Part shown: piece after piece, positions 1 to 8,492 of the stretch
Layout: each line of letters opens with the position of its first letter
Position numbering within the stretch: position 1 is the first letter of the stretch
Source of the DNA: an uncultured Verrucomicrobiota bacterium
Lineage (GTDB): Bacteria > Verrucomicrobiota > Verrucomicrobiia > Limisphaerales > UBA9464
Assembly: GCA_903939515.1 (NCBI GenBank)
Contig: CAJAHH010000076.1
Span: 1-64,000 of the forward strand
Direction: 5' to 3'
Length of the DNA: 64,000 nt
Position numbers and translations under genes: made by a program
Notes under the pieces: model-generated
Database searches by the model: none
What the model saw: the letters and a program-made list of their open reading frames with translations, nothing else
What the model was told of the DNA's origin: nothing

Positions 1-213
1 GGGACAGGCTGCTGGGAGGGCGCCAAATGTTTTAGGGACAGGCTGCTGGGAATAGGCGGGCTTTTCGTTGAGATACTAATAGCTGGGGCGGGCTGCTGGC
101 TTCAGTTCGGGCTCTGCTGGGGTTGGTGAGGTGTGGCTTCCCGAGGCGTCGGTCGTTGGGAAACTGCCGGGCCCGGCTTGACCTGAGGCCTGTTTTCCCG
201 GACACCGGGTGCG
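1..213. repeat. Left edge: 17-bp direct repeat, no gene seen
   Basis: A 17-base word beginning GGGACAGGCTGCTGG occurs at 1-17 and again at 35-51, a spacing of 34 bases, with a weaker GGGCTGCTGG near 90. The first copy touches the window edge, so the array may continue to the left. No convincing open frame precedes the gene at 214. I cannot say whether this is a remnant of a larger repeat or leader sequence of the exonuclease gene. Confidence 0.4.
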
Positions 214-747
214 GTGAGGAACATCGTCTATTTTGATCTCGAGACGCAGAAGTCGGCCGACGAGGTGGGGGGGTGGTCAAATATCCGGGATATGAAGATG
301 AGCTTGGGGGTGACTTATTCCACGACTCGCGGTGGCTATGAGATCTATGCCGAGAATCGGGTCGATGACCTTATCCGTGAACTCCAACGCGCGGACTTGG
401 TGGTGGGCTTTAATAATCTGCGCTTCGATTATGAGGTGCTCCATGGGTACACGGTGTTCGATCTCACTCAGTTGCCTACCCTCGACATGCTGGTGGCTTT
501 GGTGGAGAAGCTGAAACATCGGGTTGCGCTCGATTCGATTGCCGAGGCGACCTTCGGTCTGGGGAAAACGAGTGAGGGACTTCAGGCCATCGAATGGTTC
601 CGCGAGGGAAAGATGATGGAGATCGCTGAGTACTGCTGTTTCGATGTGAAGATCACTAAGATGGTCCACGAGTTCGGACTCTCTCAGCGTCAACTGTTCT
701 ACAAGAATCGGTTCGGTGCGAAGTTGAGTGTTGCCGCTCCGTGGTGA
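214..747 (+). CDS. DEDD-family (DnaQ/RNase H-fold) 3'-5' exonuclease-like protein
   Basis: This 177-residue protein has the three signatures of a DEDD exonuclease. FDLET carries Asp8 and Glu10 (Exo I), GFNNLRFD carries Asp72 (Exo II), and YCCFD carries Tyr140 and Asp144 (Exo III, the DEDDy form). Such proteins remove nucleotides from 3' ends with two metal ions. The length fits the stand-alone YprB-like ribonuclease H-like domain rather than a polymerase subunit. The start is GTG at 214; there is no upstream ATG in frame. It stands alone, with a long repeat-bearing gap downstream. Substrate (DNA or RNA) cannot be told from sequence. Confidence 0.8.
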   Translation: MRNIVYFDLETQKSADEVGGWSNIRDMKMSLGVTYSTTRGGYEIYAENRVDDLIRELQRADLVVGFNNLRFDYEVLHGYTVFDLTQLPTLDMLVALVEKLKHRVALDSIAEATFGLGKTSEGLQAIEWFREGKMMEIAEYCCFDVKITKMVHEFGLSQRQLFYKNRFGAKLSVAAPW

Positions 748-831
748 GCGCTAGGCCCATTCGGGAGACGTTGCTGAAGGCGTTGCTGCGAATCGTGGGT
801 CAGATCTGGATGCGGTTGGCTGAAAGAGAAA

Positions 832-1098
832 TGTCAGTGACGGTGTGAAAACCGCTGAAACCGGCCGGTGTGAAAACCACTGAGCCCAGAAACTCAACGG
901 ATCATCGATCCGGCCTGAGTTGGTCGGTTGGCCCAACGAATTCTGATCAACTCTGGTGAGCCTCCGACGTATTCGGCTTCATCTGGAAGAAGGAAGAAAC
1001 GCGGGCGCTGATTCGGAGAGAAAACGGATCCGAGGATCCGGCAAAACCGCAGTTTTCAAACCGGCCACTTTCCGTGGATTCTGGAACGTTGCTGAGAG
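832..1098 (+). repeat. 267-bp dispersed repeat, copy 1
   Basis: The segment from TGTCAGTGAC to GTTGCTGAGAG is matched nearly end to end by 18375-18640 on the same strand, with mostly single-base differences and an overall identity that looks well above 80 percent by eye. Near its ends lie inverted 15-mers: GGCCGGTGTGAAAAC at 863-877 and GTTTTCAAACCGGCC at 1052-1066, 14 of 15 bases complementary. It has no coding frame of its own. The size and inverted subterminal repeats suggest a non-autonomous mobile element. Here it lies in the gap between the exonuclease gene and the 3' end of the gene at 1167. Confidence 0.75.
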
Positions 1099-1125
1099 AG
1101 AAGACAGGCGCTGGATTTCAGCGCG

Positions 1126-1162
1126 GTTGTATCGATCGCGTTGTCGATCGCGTTGTCGATTC
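1126..1162. repeat. Short tandem repeat, 12-bp unit
   Basis: The word GATCGCGTTGTC is repeated twice with a third partial copy just beyond the stop codon of the minus-strand gene at 1167. It is non-coding here and its role is unknown. Confidence 0.5.
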
Positions 1163-1166
1163 CGTT

Positions 1167-3278
1167 TCAGCGGTTTGGGTTTGCTTCGAAAAAGACCTGA
1201 AATTCTTGGCGATCGAGCTCTTGGTCGCCGTTCTGATCCCAATCTCGGAGGTCCGCTTTGGGGCCCTGCCAAAGTCTCCACTCTACGAGGTTGATCTTGC
1301 CGTCGCGGTTGAGGTCCCGGCGTTGCAGGGCCAGTGCTGCCGGATTGCCAGGCACTCGGGTGTTGGGAATCGGTGGGGTGTTGGTCCGTGGGGGCAATGG
1401 GGGACGGGTGGTCGAGGACGGGCTTGCAGAGTTTGTCGAGAGGGGCGAAGCCACCAGGGGTGCGGTGGTGAGGGGTTGGGCGGGAGCGGAGGCTGGCGGG
1501 GAGGTGACGGAGGTCACAGGAACGGGAACGGGAACGGGAACGGGAACGGGAACGGGCGGAGGCACGATCGAGGCTGGGGGCGCCAGATTGAAGGGCGGTG
1601 GTGGCGTCTGAATTGGGCTTGGGCTTGGAATGGGGGCCGCGGTCGGGGTCGTCGGTGTGCCGGGTGAAGGGGCGGTCGACCCTGTTCGTTCCAAGAGCGC
1701 TGTGGCTAAGCCGGTGAAGACGCTGTCGGGATGCCGGATGATGAGACGGCGGAGGTTGAGGGCCAATTGATCCGATTGGTTCAAGCCGATGGGATCGAAC
1801 GACATGGCCCGGAGGAACCATTGCTCATCCGTCAGGGAGTCGCCTTCGGTCCAACGGAGGACGTTGGCGTAGTCTCCGGAGAAGAATGCGAAGACGGTTC
1901 GTTCAGGAATAGGCAAGGCCGCCACTTTCATGCGGATGTCTTCGGCATCCAAGGTGTCGGGACTCCAGCGGGTCGATGGGATGGAGAGTAATGCCGATTT
2001 CTCGACGGCGTAGAGCGGTGTGGCCCGGGCAAACTGAGTGTCGGCACCGATCCACAAATAACGGTCATCGACCGCCAGGGTGGTGACCGGAAAACCGAAG
2101 GCGAACCAACCAACCCATTTACGACTGCCCGGGTGGAAGAGGAGGATTCGGGAACGCATCGGAAACACCGGGTCGGCCGTTGCAACCCAAAGGAATCCGT
2201 GGTCCATGGCCAATGCCCGGACTCCGCTTGGGATTCGGCTCAGGGGAGTGACGGCATCGATAGGGCGCCCGGATTCGCGGGCGTTGCGTGCCAGTCGCGA
2301 TCGCAGCTTCATGCGTTCCCGGATGCCGTCAGTCACTCGTTCCCGGGCTGCTTCGATGGCGGCTGCGGTGGGTTGCATGCCCGCTGCGATGGGGATTCCG
2401 AGGCCTCCAGGAACACTCACCGTGCCGGCGCGTTCGCGGAATTGAGAGGTGCCCGTTTCGGCGTGGAGGAATCCGAGCCCGGCATCGCTGCCAATCCAGA
2501 ACCCGCCCTCGGCATCGGGACAGACGGCGAAGAGGCGGATGGGGTCGAGTTCGGGCGAGCGGGGCTTGAGGGCGGTGGGCAGGGTGGTCCAGCGCGGGGC
2601 ATCGGCCTGGCGGACGGCCACTCGCCGGTCGGTGGCCGCCAGTAGCCACTCGCCCGAGCCCGCCAAGAAGCGCCAGGCGGAGGTGTCGCGGGTGTCCGGG
2701 GTTGGAGGTGAGGCGTCGAGCCGGAAGAAGGTTCGCTCATCGGGCGACAAACGGAACAGCGCCCCGGAGTCGCCCAGGGCGAAGAACCCTCGCCGGGTTT
2801 CGGCCACGGCCGGAGGTTGTGGGCTCGTGATGCCTTGGGCGGAGCCGAACGGGTCCACGGCGAAGGTGGTGGCGTCCATCCGCGCCAGGCCTCCGTCGAT
2901 CATCAGCCAGAGCTGCTTACCGCGGGTCTGTAAGCCCGAGACCGCATGGACCTCGAGAACTCCGGTGGCCGGGTCGATGCGGTTGTCTCCGGGGAGGAAG
3001 CTCCACAGGCGGCCGGCCGTCGGAGGGAGGTTGGTGTCGCTGAAGGGGTGGGCGGAGATCCATAAACGCTCTCCGGCTGTGGCCAGCGCATGGATGTAAC
3101 CCATTGGCTTGGTATCCGGGAAAGCCACCGGAATGACCCGGACTTGCGGAACCGAGGGAATCCATTCTAAGGGGCGCAGTGCAAAGACATCTCGGGGAAC
3201 CTGGGGCGAGTTGGCGGGGGCCGCTCGGAGACCTGTGGCTCCGGCTGCCATAATCAGAATGAACAGCAGCAAGGTCAT
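1167..3278 (-). CDS. Exported propeller-like protein with C-terminal EF-hand pair
   Basis: The 703-residue product begins with a signal peptide (hydrophobic residues 2-17, cleavage near LRAAPA). Residues 40-480 contain repeated LWISA/LWVAT/LWIGADT-like strands typical of ligand-sensor beta-propellers. A Pro/Thr/Ser-rich linker follows (about 540-650), including a run of six Val-Pro pairs encoded by a hexanucleotide repeat. The C-terminus carries two EF-hand-like loops (DLNRDGKINLVE and DQNGDQELDRQE), so calcium binding is likely. It is probably a secreted or envelope protein. Its ATG overlaps the rsmE stop by 4 bp, so it is co-transcribed downstream of rsmE. No specific function is recognised. 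Confidence 0.75.
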   Translation of the reverse strand: MTLLLFILIMAAGATGLRAAPANSPQVPRDVFALRPLEWIPSVPQVRVIPVAFPDTKPMGYIHALATAGERLWISAHPFSDTNLPPTAGRLWSFLPGDNRIDPATGVLEVHAVSGLQTRGKQLWLMIDGGLARMDATTFAVDPFGSAQGITSPQPPAVAETRRGFFALGDSGALFRLSPDERTFFRLDASPPTPDTRDTSAWRFLAGSGEWLLAATDRRVAVRQADAPRWTTLPTALKPRSPELDPIRLFAVCPDAEGGFWIGSDAGLGFLHAETGTSQFRERAGTVSVPGGLGIPIAAGMQPTAAAIEAARERVTDGIRERMKLRSRLARNARESGRPIDAVTPLSRIPSGVRALAMDHGFLWVATADPVFPMRSRILLFHPGSRKWVGWFAFGFPVTTLAVDDRYLWIGADTQFARATPLYAVEKSALLSIPSTRWSPDTLDAEDIRMKVAALPIPERTVFAFFSGDYANVLRWTEGDSLTDEQWFLRAMSFDPIGLNQSDQLALNLRRLIIRHPDSVFTGLATALLERTGSTAPSPGTPTTPTAAPIPSPSPIQTPPPPFNLAPPASIVPPPVPVPVPVPVPVPVTSVTSPPASAPAQPLTTAPLVASPLSTNSASPSSTTRPPLPPRTNTPPIPNTRVPGNPAALALQRRDLNRDGKINLVEWRLWQGPKADLRDWDQNGDQELDRQEFQVFFEANPNR
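1521..1556. repeat. Hexanucleotide microsatellite (AACGGG x6) inside coding sequence
   Basis: Six perfect AACGGG units lie within the exported-protein gene and encode Val-Pro pairs on the minus strand. Because the unit is 6 bp, gain or loss of units changes the linker length without shifting frame. Confidence 0.9.
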
Positions 3279-4090
3279 GTCAGGCTGAGGCGGCGGCCAG
3301 TGCGTTCGAGGGAGGCGAGGGGAGCCATTGGGGCCGATAGATCCAAACTTCTGGAATAATCTCCCAGAATGGCTGCAGCGGCGATCGCTGCGGTCTCTGC
3401 GCGAAGGATCAATGGGCCTAGCGAGACGGGTTGTGCGCCGAAGGCTCGGAACTGATGCAGTTCTGAGGGACTGAAATCGCCTTCGGGTCCGATGGCGATG
3501 GCCAGCCGACGGTCGGCAGTGGATCTTGAGAGAGACTTCAGTGCTTGGCCCAGAGGTGGAACCCCGGGTTCTAGGGATGCAACCCAGAGCCGGGTTGTGT
3601 CGGAGGGAGCTGAGTGCGCCAACGCATCAGCCAAAGATATTGGGCCGAGAAGTTCCGGGAGCCAGGCGTTGCGCGACTGTTTGGCCGCTTCGATGAGTGT
3701 CTGGGTCCACATCGTTCGCTTTCGGTCTACCTCGGCGGCGGGCACCCGTGCCACGCACCGTTCGGTGTCGAGTAAGACCAACTGTTCTACGCCCAATTCC
3801 ACGGATTTTTCCAGGAGGGTATCCAAGACCTTGCCCTTTAGCAGGGATTGCAACAGCACCACGCCGGGACGGGGCCTCGGCTGGATCTGACGTTGGATGA
3901 CCCGTACCTCTACGAATTTCCGCCCCGAGCTGAGGATCTCCGCCTCGATGAGAGTGCCTTGGCCATCGAGTATTTCCACCCGGTCGCCCGGTTCCAGGCG
4001 CAGTACCTGGGACGCATGACGTGCCTCAGATTCGCACAGTGTGAAGACCGACGCTGAACACCGGTCCGGGGGGGCGAAGAATCGGTGCAT
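3275..4090 (-). CDS. rsmE: 16S rRNA (uracil-1498-N3)-methyltransferase RsmE
   Basis: The 271-residue protein matches RsmE, a SPOUT-class enzyme that methylates U1498 of 16S rRNA using S-adenosylmethionine. An N-terminal PUA-like part (about 1-75) is followed by the knot domain, with the signature IGPEGDFSPSE near residue 197 and SLGPLILRAETA near 225, both diagnostic of the family. It starts with ATG at 4090, 57 bp after dnaJ ends, and overlaps the next gene by ATGA. An rsmE gene following dnaJ is a common bacterial arrangement. Length is normal. Confidence 0.95.
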   Translation of the reverse strand: MHRFFAPPDRCSASVFTLCESEARHASQVLRLEPGDRVEILDGQGTLIEAEILSSGRKFVEVRVIQRQIQPRPRPGVVLLQSLLKGKVLDTLLEKSVELGVEQLVLLDTERCVARVPAAEVDRKRTMWTQTLIEAAKQSRNAWLPELLGPISLADALAHSAPSDTTRLWVASLEPGVPPLGQALKSLSRSTADRRLAIAIGPEGDFSPSELHQFRAFGAQPVSLGPLILRAETAAIAAAAILGDYSRSLDLSAPMAPLASLERTGRRLSLT

Positions 4091-4108
4091 GAAAAAAGGA
4101 GGGCTAGC

Positions 4109-4140
4109 CCGGTGCGAAGGACGGCAGTCCGTCGCACCGG
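4109..4140 (-). terminator. Hairpin between dnaJ and rsmE
   Basis: An inverted repeat pairs CCGGTGCGAAGGAC with GTCCGTCGCACCGG around a 4-base loop (13 of 14 pairs). On the minus strand it lies just after the dnaJ stop and is followed about ten bases later by a TTTTTT run. It could end or attenuate grpE-dnaJ transcription before rsmE, or be a REP-type repeat. Confidence 0.5.
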
Positions 4141-4147
4141 TTTGAAC

Positions 4148-5323
4148 CTATTTAAAGAAGGCGCGCGCCTTCTCGAAGAAGCCCTTGGATTGCGGATTGA
4201 CGTTCTCGTCGCACAGGGCGGCGAACTCTTCGAGTTTGGCGCGCTGTGCGGCATTGAGACGTTGTGGAATCTCCGCCCGAACGGTGACGAGCAAGTCTCC
4301 TTGGCCACCGCCCTGGAGATCTTTCACGCCCCGCGTCTTGAGACGAAAGGTGCTGCCAGATTGCGTACCGGAGGGAATGGCAATGCGTGCCTTGCCCGTG
4401 AGGGTGGGGATGTCGATTTCGCCCCCGAGGGCGGCTTGCACGAAGCGGATCGGCACTTCGCAGGTGAGGTCTCGGCCGTTGCGGCCAAAGATCTCGTGTT
4501 CTTGCACATGGATCATGACGTGCAGGTCGCCATTGGGCGCACCTCGGACACCGGCGGCCCCATTGCCGGAGGAACGCAATCGAACCCCGGTGTCGACACC
4601 CGCGGGGATGCGGATGCGCACGGAGGTCTTCTGGTTGACACGACCTTCGCCGCTGCAAGTGCGGCACGGGCGCTCGATGACCTTGCCAGCTCCGGAACAC
4701 CGGGGGCAGGTCTGGCGCATCATGATGATGCCGGCATTGCGCGTTACTTGGCCGCGACCGCCGCAGGTCTGGCAGGGCACTGTCTTCGAGCCCTTCTCAG
4801 CGCCACCGCCGCTGCACGGCTCACAGCGCATTGGCTTGCTGAAGCTGAGCTCCTTTTCGGTGCCAGTGACGGCCTCTTCGAGAGTGATCTCTAAATCGTA
4901 CCGGAGGTTCTCGCCTTGGGTGGGGCCTTCATCGTCACCACCGCCACCACCACCGCCGAAGAACTGCTCAAAGATGCTGCCGCCGCCACCACCACCACCG
5001 CCTCCGAAGACTTCTCGGAAGATGTCGCCCGGGTCATGGAAGCCACCGCCACCGCCGCGGGCTCCTCCGGCCCCGGCCCGCATGCGCGGATCGAAGGCCG
5101 CATGGCCATACTGATCGTACGCGGCGCGTTTCTGGGGGTCGTTGAGGGCTTCGTAGGCCTCGCCCAATTCCTTAAACTGCTCTTCAGCTTCTTTGTTGCC
5201 CGGGTTTTTGTCCGGGTGGTATTGGACGGCCAATTTTCGGTAGGCCTTCTTCATCTGCTCTGGCGTGGCATCGCGTTCCACACCGAGCACCTCGTAATAA
5301 TCCCGCTTCTTCGAGGCAGCCAT
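4148..5323 (-). CDS. dnaJ: Chaperone protein DnaJ (Hsp40)
   Basis: The 391-residue protein is a full type I DnaJ, the co-chaperone that stimulates DnaK ATPase activity. The J domain spans 1-70 with the HPD motif at 36-38. A strongly Gly-rich G/F region (about 82-130) has several poly-Gly runs. The zinc domain holds four CxxCxGxG-type motifs ([32 protein letters not shown], about 157-215), followed by the substrate-binding C-terminal domains. It lies 3 bp after grpE, so the two form an operon. The poly-Gly stretches are longer than usual but in frame. Confidence 0.98.
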   Translation of the reverse strand: MAASKKRDYYEVLGVERDATPEQMKKAYRKLAVQYHPDKNPGNKEAEEQFKELGEAYEALNDPQKRAAYDQYGHAAFDPRMRAGAGGARGGGGGFHDPGDIFREVFGGGGGGGGGSIFEQFFGGGGGGGDDEGPTQGENLRYDLEITLEEAVTGTEKELSFSKPMRCEPCSGGGAEKGSKTVPCQTCGGRGQVTRNAGIIMMRQTCPRCSGAGKVIERPCRTCSGEGRVNQKTSVRIRIPAGVDTGVRLRSSGNGAAGVRGAPNGDLHVMIHVQEHEIFGRNGRDLTCEVPIRFVQAALGGEIDIPTLTGKARIAIPSGTQSGSTFRLKTRGVKDLQGGGQGDLLVTVRAEIPQRLNAAQRAKLEEFAALCDENVNPQSKGFFEKARAFFK

Positions 5324-5326
5324 GGT

Positions 5327-5893
5327 TCAGGATTCGCTCGAAGTGTTCGCGGTGGTGGAGCCGGGCTTGCGGGCGACGACCACGGCTGCAGGCCGCAGGA
5401 GGCGGTCCTTCATGCGGTAGCCCTTGCGATTTTGGGAGATCACCAAGCCCTCGGCGACTTCGGTGGTTTCCTGCTGGGAGAGGGCTTCGTGCAGTGCGGG
5501 GTCAAACGGCTTGCCCATCGCATCAATTTCTTCGACGCCATAATCGGCGACCGTGTTGCGCAATTGCCCTTGGATCATGGACACGCCGGCCTTGAGCGAC
5601 TCGAGGTTGGTGTTGGGTTGAGCCGCGGCTTGCATGGCCATTTCGAAGGTGTCGAGCACCGGAAGCAATCGGCCGAGGACGGACTCGGTGGTGGACCGGC
5701 GTACTTCATCTCGCTCGCGGGCGGCGCGTTTCTTGAAGTTCTCGAAATCGGCATACAGGCGGACATACCGCTCCTGCACTTCGGCCAGTTGGGCCTGCAC
5801 GGGATCCAGGCCGGATGCCTCTGTCGCAGGGCCGTTGGCAGTGGCGGTCTCGTTCGGATTGATGGGCGTTTCAGCAGACGGGGTCTCACTCAT
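5327..5893 (-). CDS. grpE: Nucleotide exchange factor GrpE
   Basis: This 188-residue protein is GrpE, which releases ADP from DnaK. The first 45 residues are acidic and low in complexity. A long coiled-coil follows (LAEVQERYVRLYADFENFKK), then the C-terminal beta domain, where YGVEEIDAMGKPFDPALHEA is the family hallmark. It is first in the grpE-dnaJ pair and has a plausible sigma-70 promoter about 30-58 bp upstream. I looked for a CIRCE (HrcA) operator in its leader and found none. Confidence 0.95.
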   Translation of the reverse strand: MSETPSAETPINPNETATANGPATEASGLDPVQAQLAEVQERYVRLYADFENFKKRAARERDEVRRSTTESVLGRLLPVLDTFEMAMQAAAQPNTNLESLKAGVSMIQGQLRNTVADYGVEEIDAMGKPFDPALHEALSQQETTEVAEGLVISQNRKGYRMKDRLLRPAAVVVARKPGSTTANTSSES

Positions 5894-5922
5894 GGTTGCA
5901 ATAGTCTCTAATCAGGTCAGGG

Positions 5923-5951
5923 ATCTTAGAAGCCGCGGCCTTCTCGGGCAA
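5923..5951 (-). promoter_or_regulatory. Candidate sigma-70 promoter for grpE-dnaJ
   Basis: Read on the minus strand, TTGCCC and TAAGAT (4 of 6 consensus bases each) are separated by exactly 17 bases, and the grpE ATG follows about 23 bases after the -10 box. The call rests on pattern only. Confidence 0.4.
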
Positions 5952-6028
5952 TACCCGCAGGCGCGGTCGGAATATTTTAACTCTCTCCCCAATCGGAGCA
6001 TCCTCCGAGGTGCGGGATCGAGGGTGTA

Positions 6029-7102
6029 TCAAATTAATCCGGTCGTTTCCGGGAATCCACAGATCAGGTTCAAACTCTGGACTGCCTGACCGGAGGCTCC
6101 TTTAAGAATGTTGTCTTCGGCGCTCATGACGATGAGTCGGCCGGTCCGAGGGTCGAGCCGCCAAGCGATTTCCACCACGTTGGTGCCCACTACGTTCTTG
6201 GTGTCGGGCAAGGCCTTGCCCTCCAGCAGGCGGACGAACGGCGCGTTGGAGTAGGCCTTGGCGTAGGAGGCGGAGATTTGCTCTCCCAGGGAGGTTACCT
6301 CTTCTGGGCTGGAGAGATGATGGCAGGGGGCCAGATAGAGGGTGGTTAGGATGCCTCGGTTGACGGGGATCAGGTGGGGCGTGAACTGGATGACGACGGG
6401 GCTGCCTGCCACGGCCGAGAGCTGCTCTTCAATTTCTGAGAGGTGACGGTGCTTGGGGACGCCGTAGGGTCGCACACTTTCGTTGCACTCGCAGAACAGG
6501 TAGTCGACATCGGCCTTTCTGCCAGCCCCGCTGACGCCACTCAGCGAATCGGCGATGATGCCGGTCGGCCGGATTAATCCATCTCGTAGGAGCGGGAGTG
6601 TCGGCAAAAGAATACTGGTGGGATAGCACCCCGGCGACGCTACCAAGCGGGCGCTTCGGATCGCCTCCCCGTGAACCTCCGGCAAGCCATACACCGACTG
6701 TGCCAAGAGTTCCGGGGCAGGGTGGTCGTGGGCGTAAAATTCTTTGTACACGGCCGCGCTCTTGAGACGGAAGTCGGCGCTCAGGTCGATTACCCGGCAG
6801 CCGCTTCGCAACAGCGGGATCGCAAATTCAGCGGCCACGCCATGGGGCAGGGCTAGGAAAACGATTTCTGCCTGTTGAGCCAGAGTGGCCGTGTCGGGAT
6901 CGCTGAACTTCAACGAACGAGCCACGGGGTTCGTGGCAAACTTGGGAAACACCTGTGCGATGGTTTGCCCGGCACTTTGACGCGAGGTGACCGCCACGAG
7001 TTCGACTTGGGGATGGCGCAGGAGCAGGCGTACAAGTTCTTCGCCTGAGTAGCCAGAGGCTCCGACGATGGCGACGCGAACGGATTTGGAATTGGAATTC
7101 AT
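6029..7102 (-). CDS. argC: N-acetyl-gamma-glutamyl-phosphate reductase ArgC
   Basis: The 357-residue enzyme performs the NADPH-dependent third step of arginine synthesis, reducing N-acetylglutamyl phosphate to the semialdehyde. The Rossmann motif GASGYSGEEL is at the N-terminus. The catalytic cysteine lies in SPGCYPTS (about residue 158), and HRHLSEIE and PHLIPVNRG further on are typical of type 1 ArgC. An ATG at 7102 is preferred to a TTG two codons earlier. The gene stands alone; no other arg gene is in view. Confidence 0.95.
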   Translation of the reverse strand: MNSNSKSVRVAIVGASGYSGEELVRLLLRHPQVELVAVTSRQSAGQTIAQVFPKFATNPVARSLKFSDPDTATLAQQAEIVFLALPHGVAAEFAIPLLRSGCRVIDLSADFRLKSAAVYKEFYAHDHPAPELLAQSVYGLPEVHGEAIRSARLVASPGCYPTSILLPTLPLLRDGLIRPTGIIADSLSGVSGAGRKADVDYLFCECNESVRPYGVPKHRHLSEIEEQLSAVAGSPVVIQFTPHLIPVNRGILTTLYLAPCHHLSSPEEVTSLGEQISASYAKAYSNAPFVRLLEGKALPDTKNVVGTNVVEIAWRLDPRTGRLIVMSAEDNILKGASGQAVQSLNLICGFPETTGLI

Positions 7103-7252
7103 GGACAACGCAACCGGGGTGGAACTCTACAGAACGCGTCCGCAGGGGGCGAACAGGGATTTTAGCGGACTCGGAATGGGGGTTGGCAATGGGGACGAGG
7201 GATGGGCGTTTTGAAAGAGCACCGGCCCCGCTGCCCTTTGGGTTGTTAAAAT

Positions 7253-7288
7253 AAAAACCCCACCGAAACCAAATCGGTGGGGTTTTTG
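7253..7288 (-). terminator. Rho-independent terminator of the rplM-rpsI operon
   Basis: AAAAACCCCACCGA and TCGGTGGGGTTTTT form a near-perfect stem of about 14 bp around a 7-base loop, flanked by A and T runs on both sides. It lies 68 bp after the rpsI stop on the minus strand, where the stem is followed by TTTTTATTTT. It should terminate in both directions. Confidence 0.9.
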
Positions 7289-7355
7289 TCGAAACTTGTC
7301 GAATGCAAGTCGCGAGACAGTGAAGCCTCGAGTGCCTCTGTGAGGCTCCAGCCGA

Positions 7356-7751
7356 TCAGCGCTTGCTGAACTGGAAGCGCTTGCGGGCGCCGGGCTGACC
7401 GTACTTCTTGCGCTCCTTCATACGAGGATCGCGGGTCAGCAGGCCGTCGGCCTTGAGCAACGGGCGCAGGGCCGCGTCGGCCTCAATGAGGGCGCGAGCG
7501 ATGCCGTGACGGACCGCTCCGGCCTGACCGACAGGGCCGCCGCCAGCGACGTTGATGAACACATCGTACTTGCCCGACGTTGCGGTCGTCACGAAGGGCT
7601 GTTGGACAGCCATGCGCTGGGACTCGAGAGGAAAGTACACCTCGAAGGTGCGACCATTGACATGGATCTTGCCGGAGCCGGCAGAGATGCGGACCCGGGC
7701 CACGGAAGTCTTGCGGCGGCCGGTGCCAAGGAATTCGTTGGAGTTCGTCAT
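7356..7751 (-). CDS. rpsI: 30S ribosomal protein S9
   Basis: The 131-residue protein has the S9 core ([14 protein letters not shown] near the N-terminus) and ends with the basic tail [14 protein letters not shown], which reaches the ribosomal P site. [19 protein letters not shown] in the middle is highly conserved in S9. It lies 18 bp after rplM, the standard bacterial rplM-rpsI order, and is followed by a strong terminator. Confidence 0.98.
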   Translation of the reverse strand: MTNSNEFLGTGRRKTSVARVRISAGSGKIHVNGRTFEVYFPLESQRMAVQQPFVTTATSGKYDVFINVAGGGPVGQAGAVRHGIARALIEADAALRPLLKADGLLTRDPRMKERKKYGQPGARKRFQFSKR

Positions 7752-7769
7752 GGTGGAGAGGAAAGGGGA

Positions 7770-8204
7770 TTAGCCGACGTACTTCATGTCGCGCGGTTCC
7801 TGCGCGGAGTGCGGGTGATTGGAACCGGAGTACACTTTGAGCTTGGTGAGCAACTGGTCACCCAAGCGATTCTTCGGGAGCATGCCCTTGACGGCGTGCA
7901 TCACGAGGCGCTCGGGATGTGCGGCACGAACCTGAGCCACGGAGCGATATTTTTCGCCACCCTTCCAACCAGAGTAAGACATAAACAGCTTGTCCGACTC
8001 TTTTGTCCCGCTCAGGACAATCTTCTCGGCGTTGATGACGACCACAAAGTCACCGGCATCGAGGTGGGGGGTGAACACGGGCTTGTCTTTGCCGCGCAGA
8101 GCGTCAGCAACTTGGACAGCGAGGCGGCCGAGGATGGCGCCGTTGGCGTCGATCACACGCCACGCACGGCGCTGCACGTCGACTTTGGGCAGATAGGTCT
8201 TCAT
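7770..8204 (-). CDS. rplM: 50S ribosomal protein L13
   Basis: From ATG at 8204 the product is 144 residues and begins MKTYLPKVDVQRRAWRVIDA, the normal L13 N-terminus; upstream in-frame codons would add residues not found in the family. GAILGRLAVQVADALRGKDK and MLPKNRLGDQ are L13 hallmarks. It opens the rplM-rpsI operon, and no Shine-Dalgarno sequence is visible. Confidence 0.97.
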   Translation of the reverse strand: MKTYLPKVDVQRRAWRVIDANGAILGRLAVQVADALRGKDKPVFTPHLDAGDFVVVINAEKIVLSGTKESDKLFMSYSGWKGGEKYRSVAQVRAAHPERLVMHAVKGMLPKNRLGDQLLTKLKVYSGSNHPHSAQEPRDMKYVG

Positions 8205-8227
8205 CAAATATCCGAAAAGGAGGGCGG

Positions 8228-8255
8228 TTTCTATCAAACGATCACACCACGTCAA
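8228..8255 (-). promoter_or_regulatory. Candidate promoter for rplM-rpsI
   Basis: On the minus strand TTGACG and TAGAAA are spaced 16 bases apart, about 23 bases before the rplM ATG. A second TTGACA lies further upstream (about 8345) without a good -10 box. The rest of 8256-8492 shows no gene. Confidence 0.35.
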
Positions 8256-8492
8256 TCATTGAATTGGTTTTTGATTCTCGGCGGCTCTCGATTTTCACTT
8301 CGATAAGCACTCCGATCACCGTGAGAAACCCGTTGTGGACAGCTGTCAAGAAAGGTTCTTTGCAGCTTCTTCAACGGTTCTTTCTCCGACCCAAAGATCA
8401 ATTCCGCTGAGAGTGCCTAGGGAAAGTTCAATTAGCAAATGAATGGAGCGTGGGCTTGACCCTAGGGGTCGGTGTGATTGCATCGCAGCGTA

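Noticed and set aside
1-51. Possible CRISPR array
   Set aside because: Only two 17-bp copies with a 17-base gap are visible; repeat and spacer are too short and there are no cas genes.
979-1821. Arg/Pro-rich frames around the hexanucleotide repeat
   Set aside because: They arise from low-complexity DNA and overlap a gene with a signal peptide and EF-hands.
5894-6028. CIRCE/HrcA operator before grpE
   Set aside because: No TTAGCACTC-N9-GAGTGCTAA-like inverted repeat is present.
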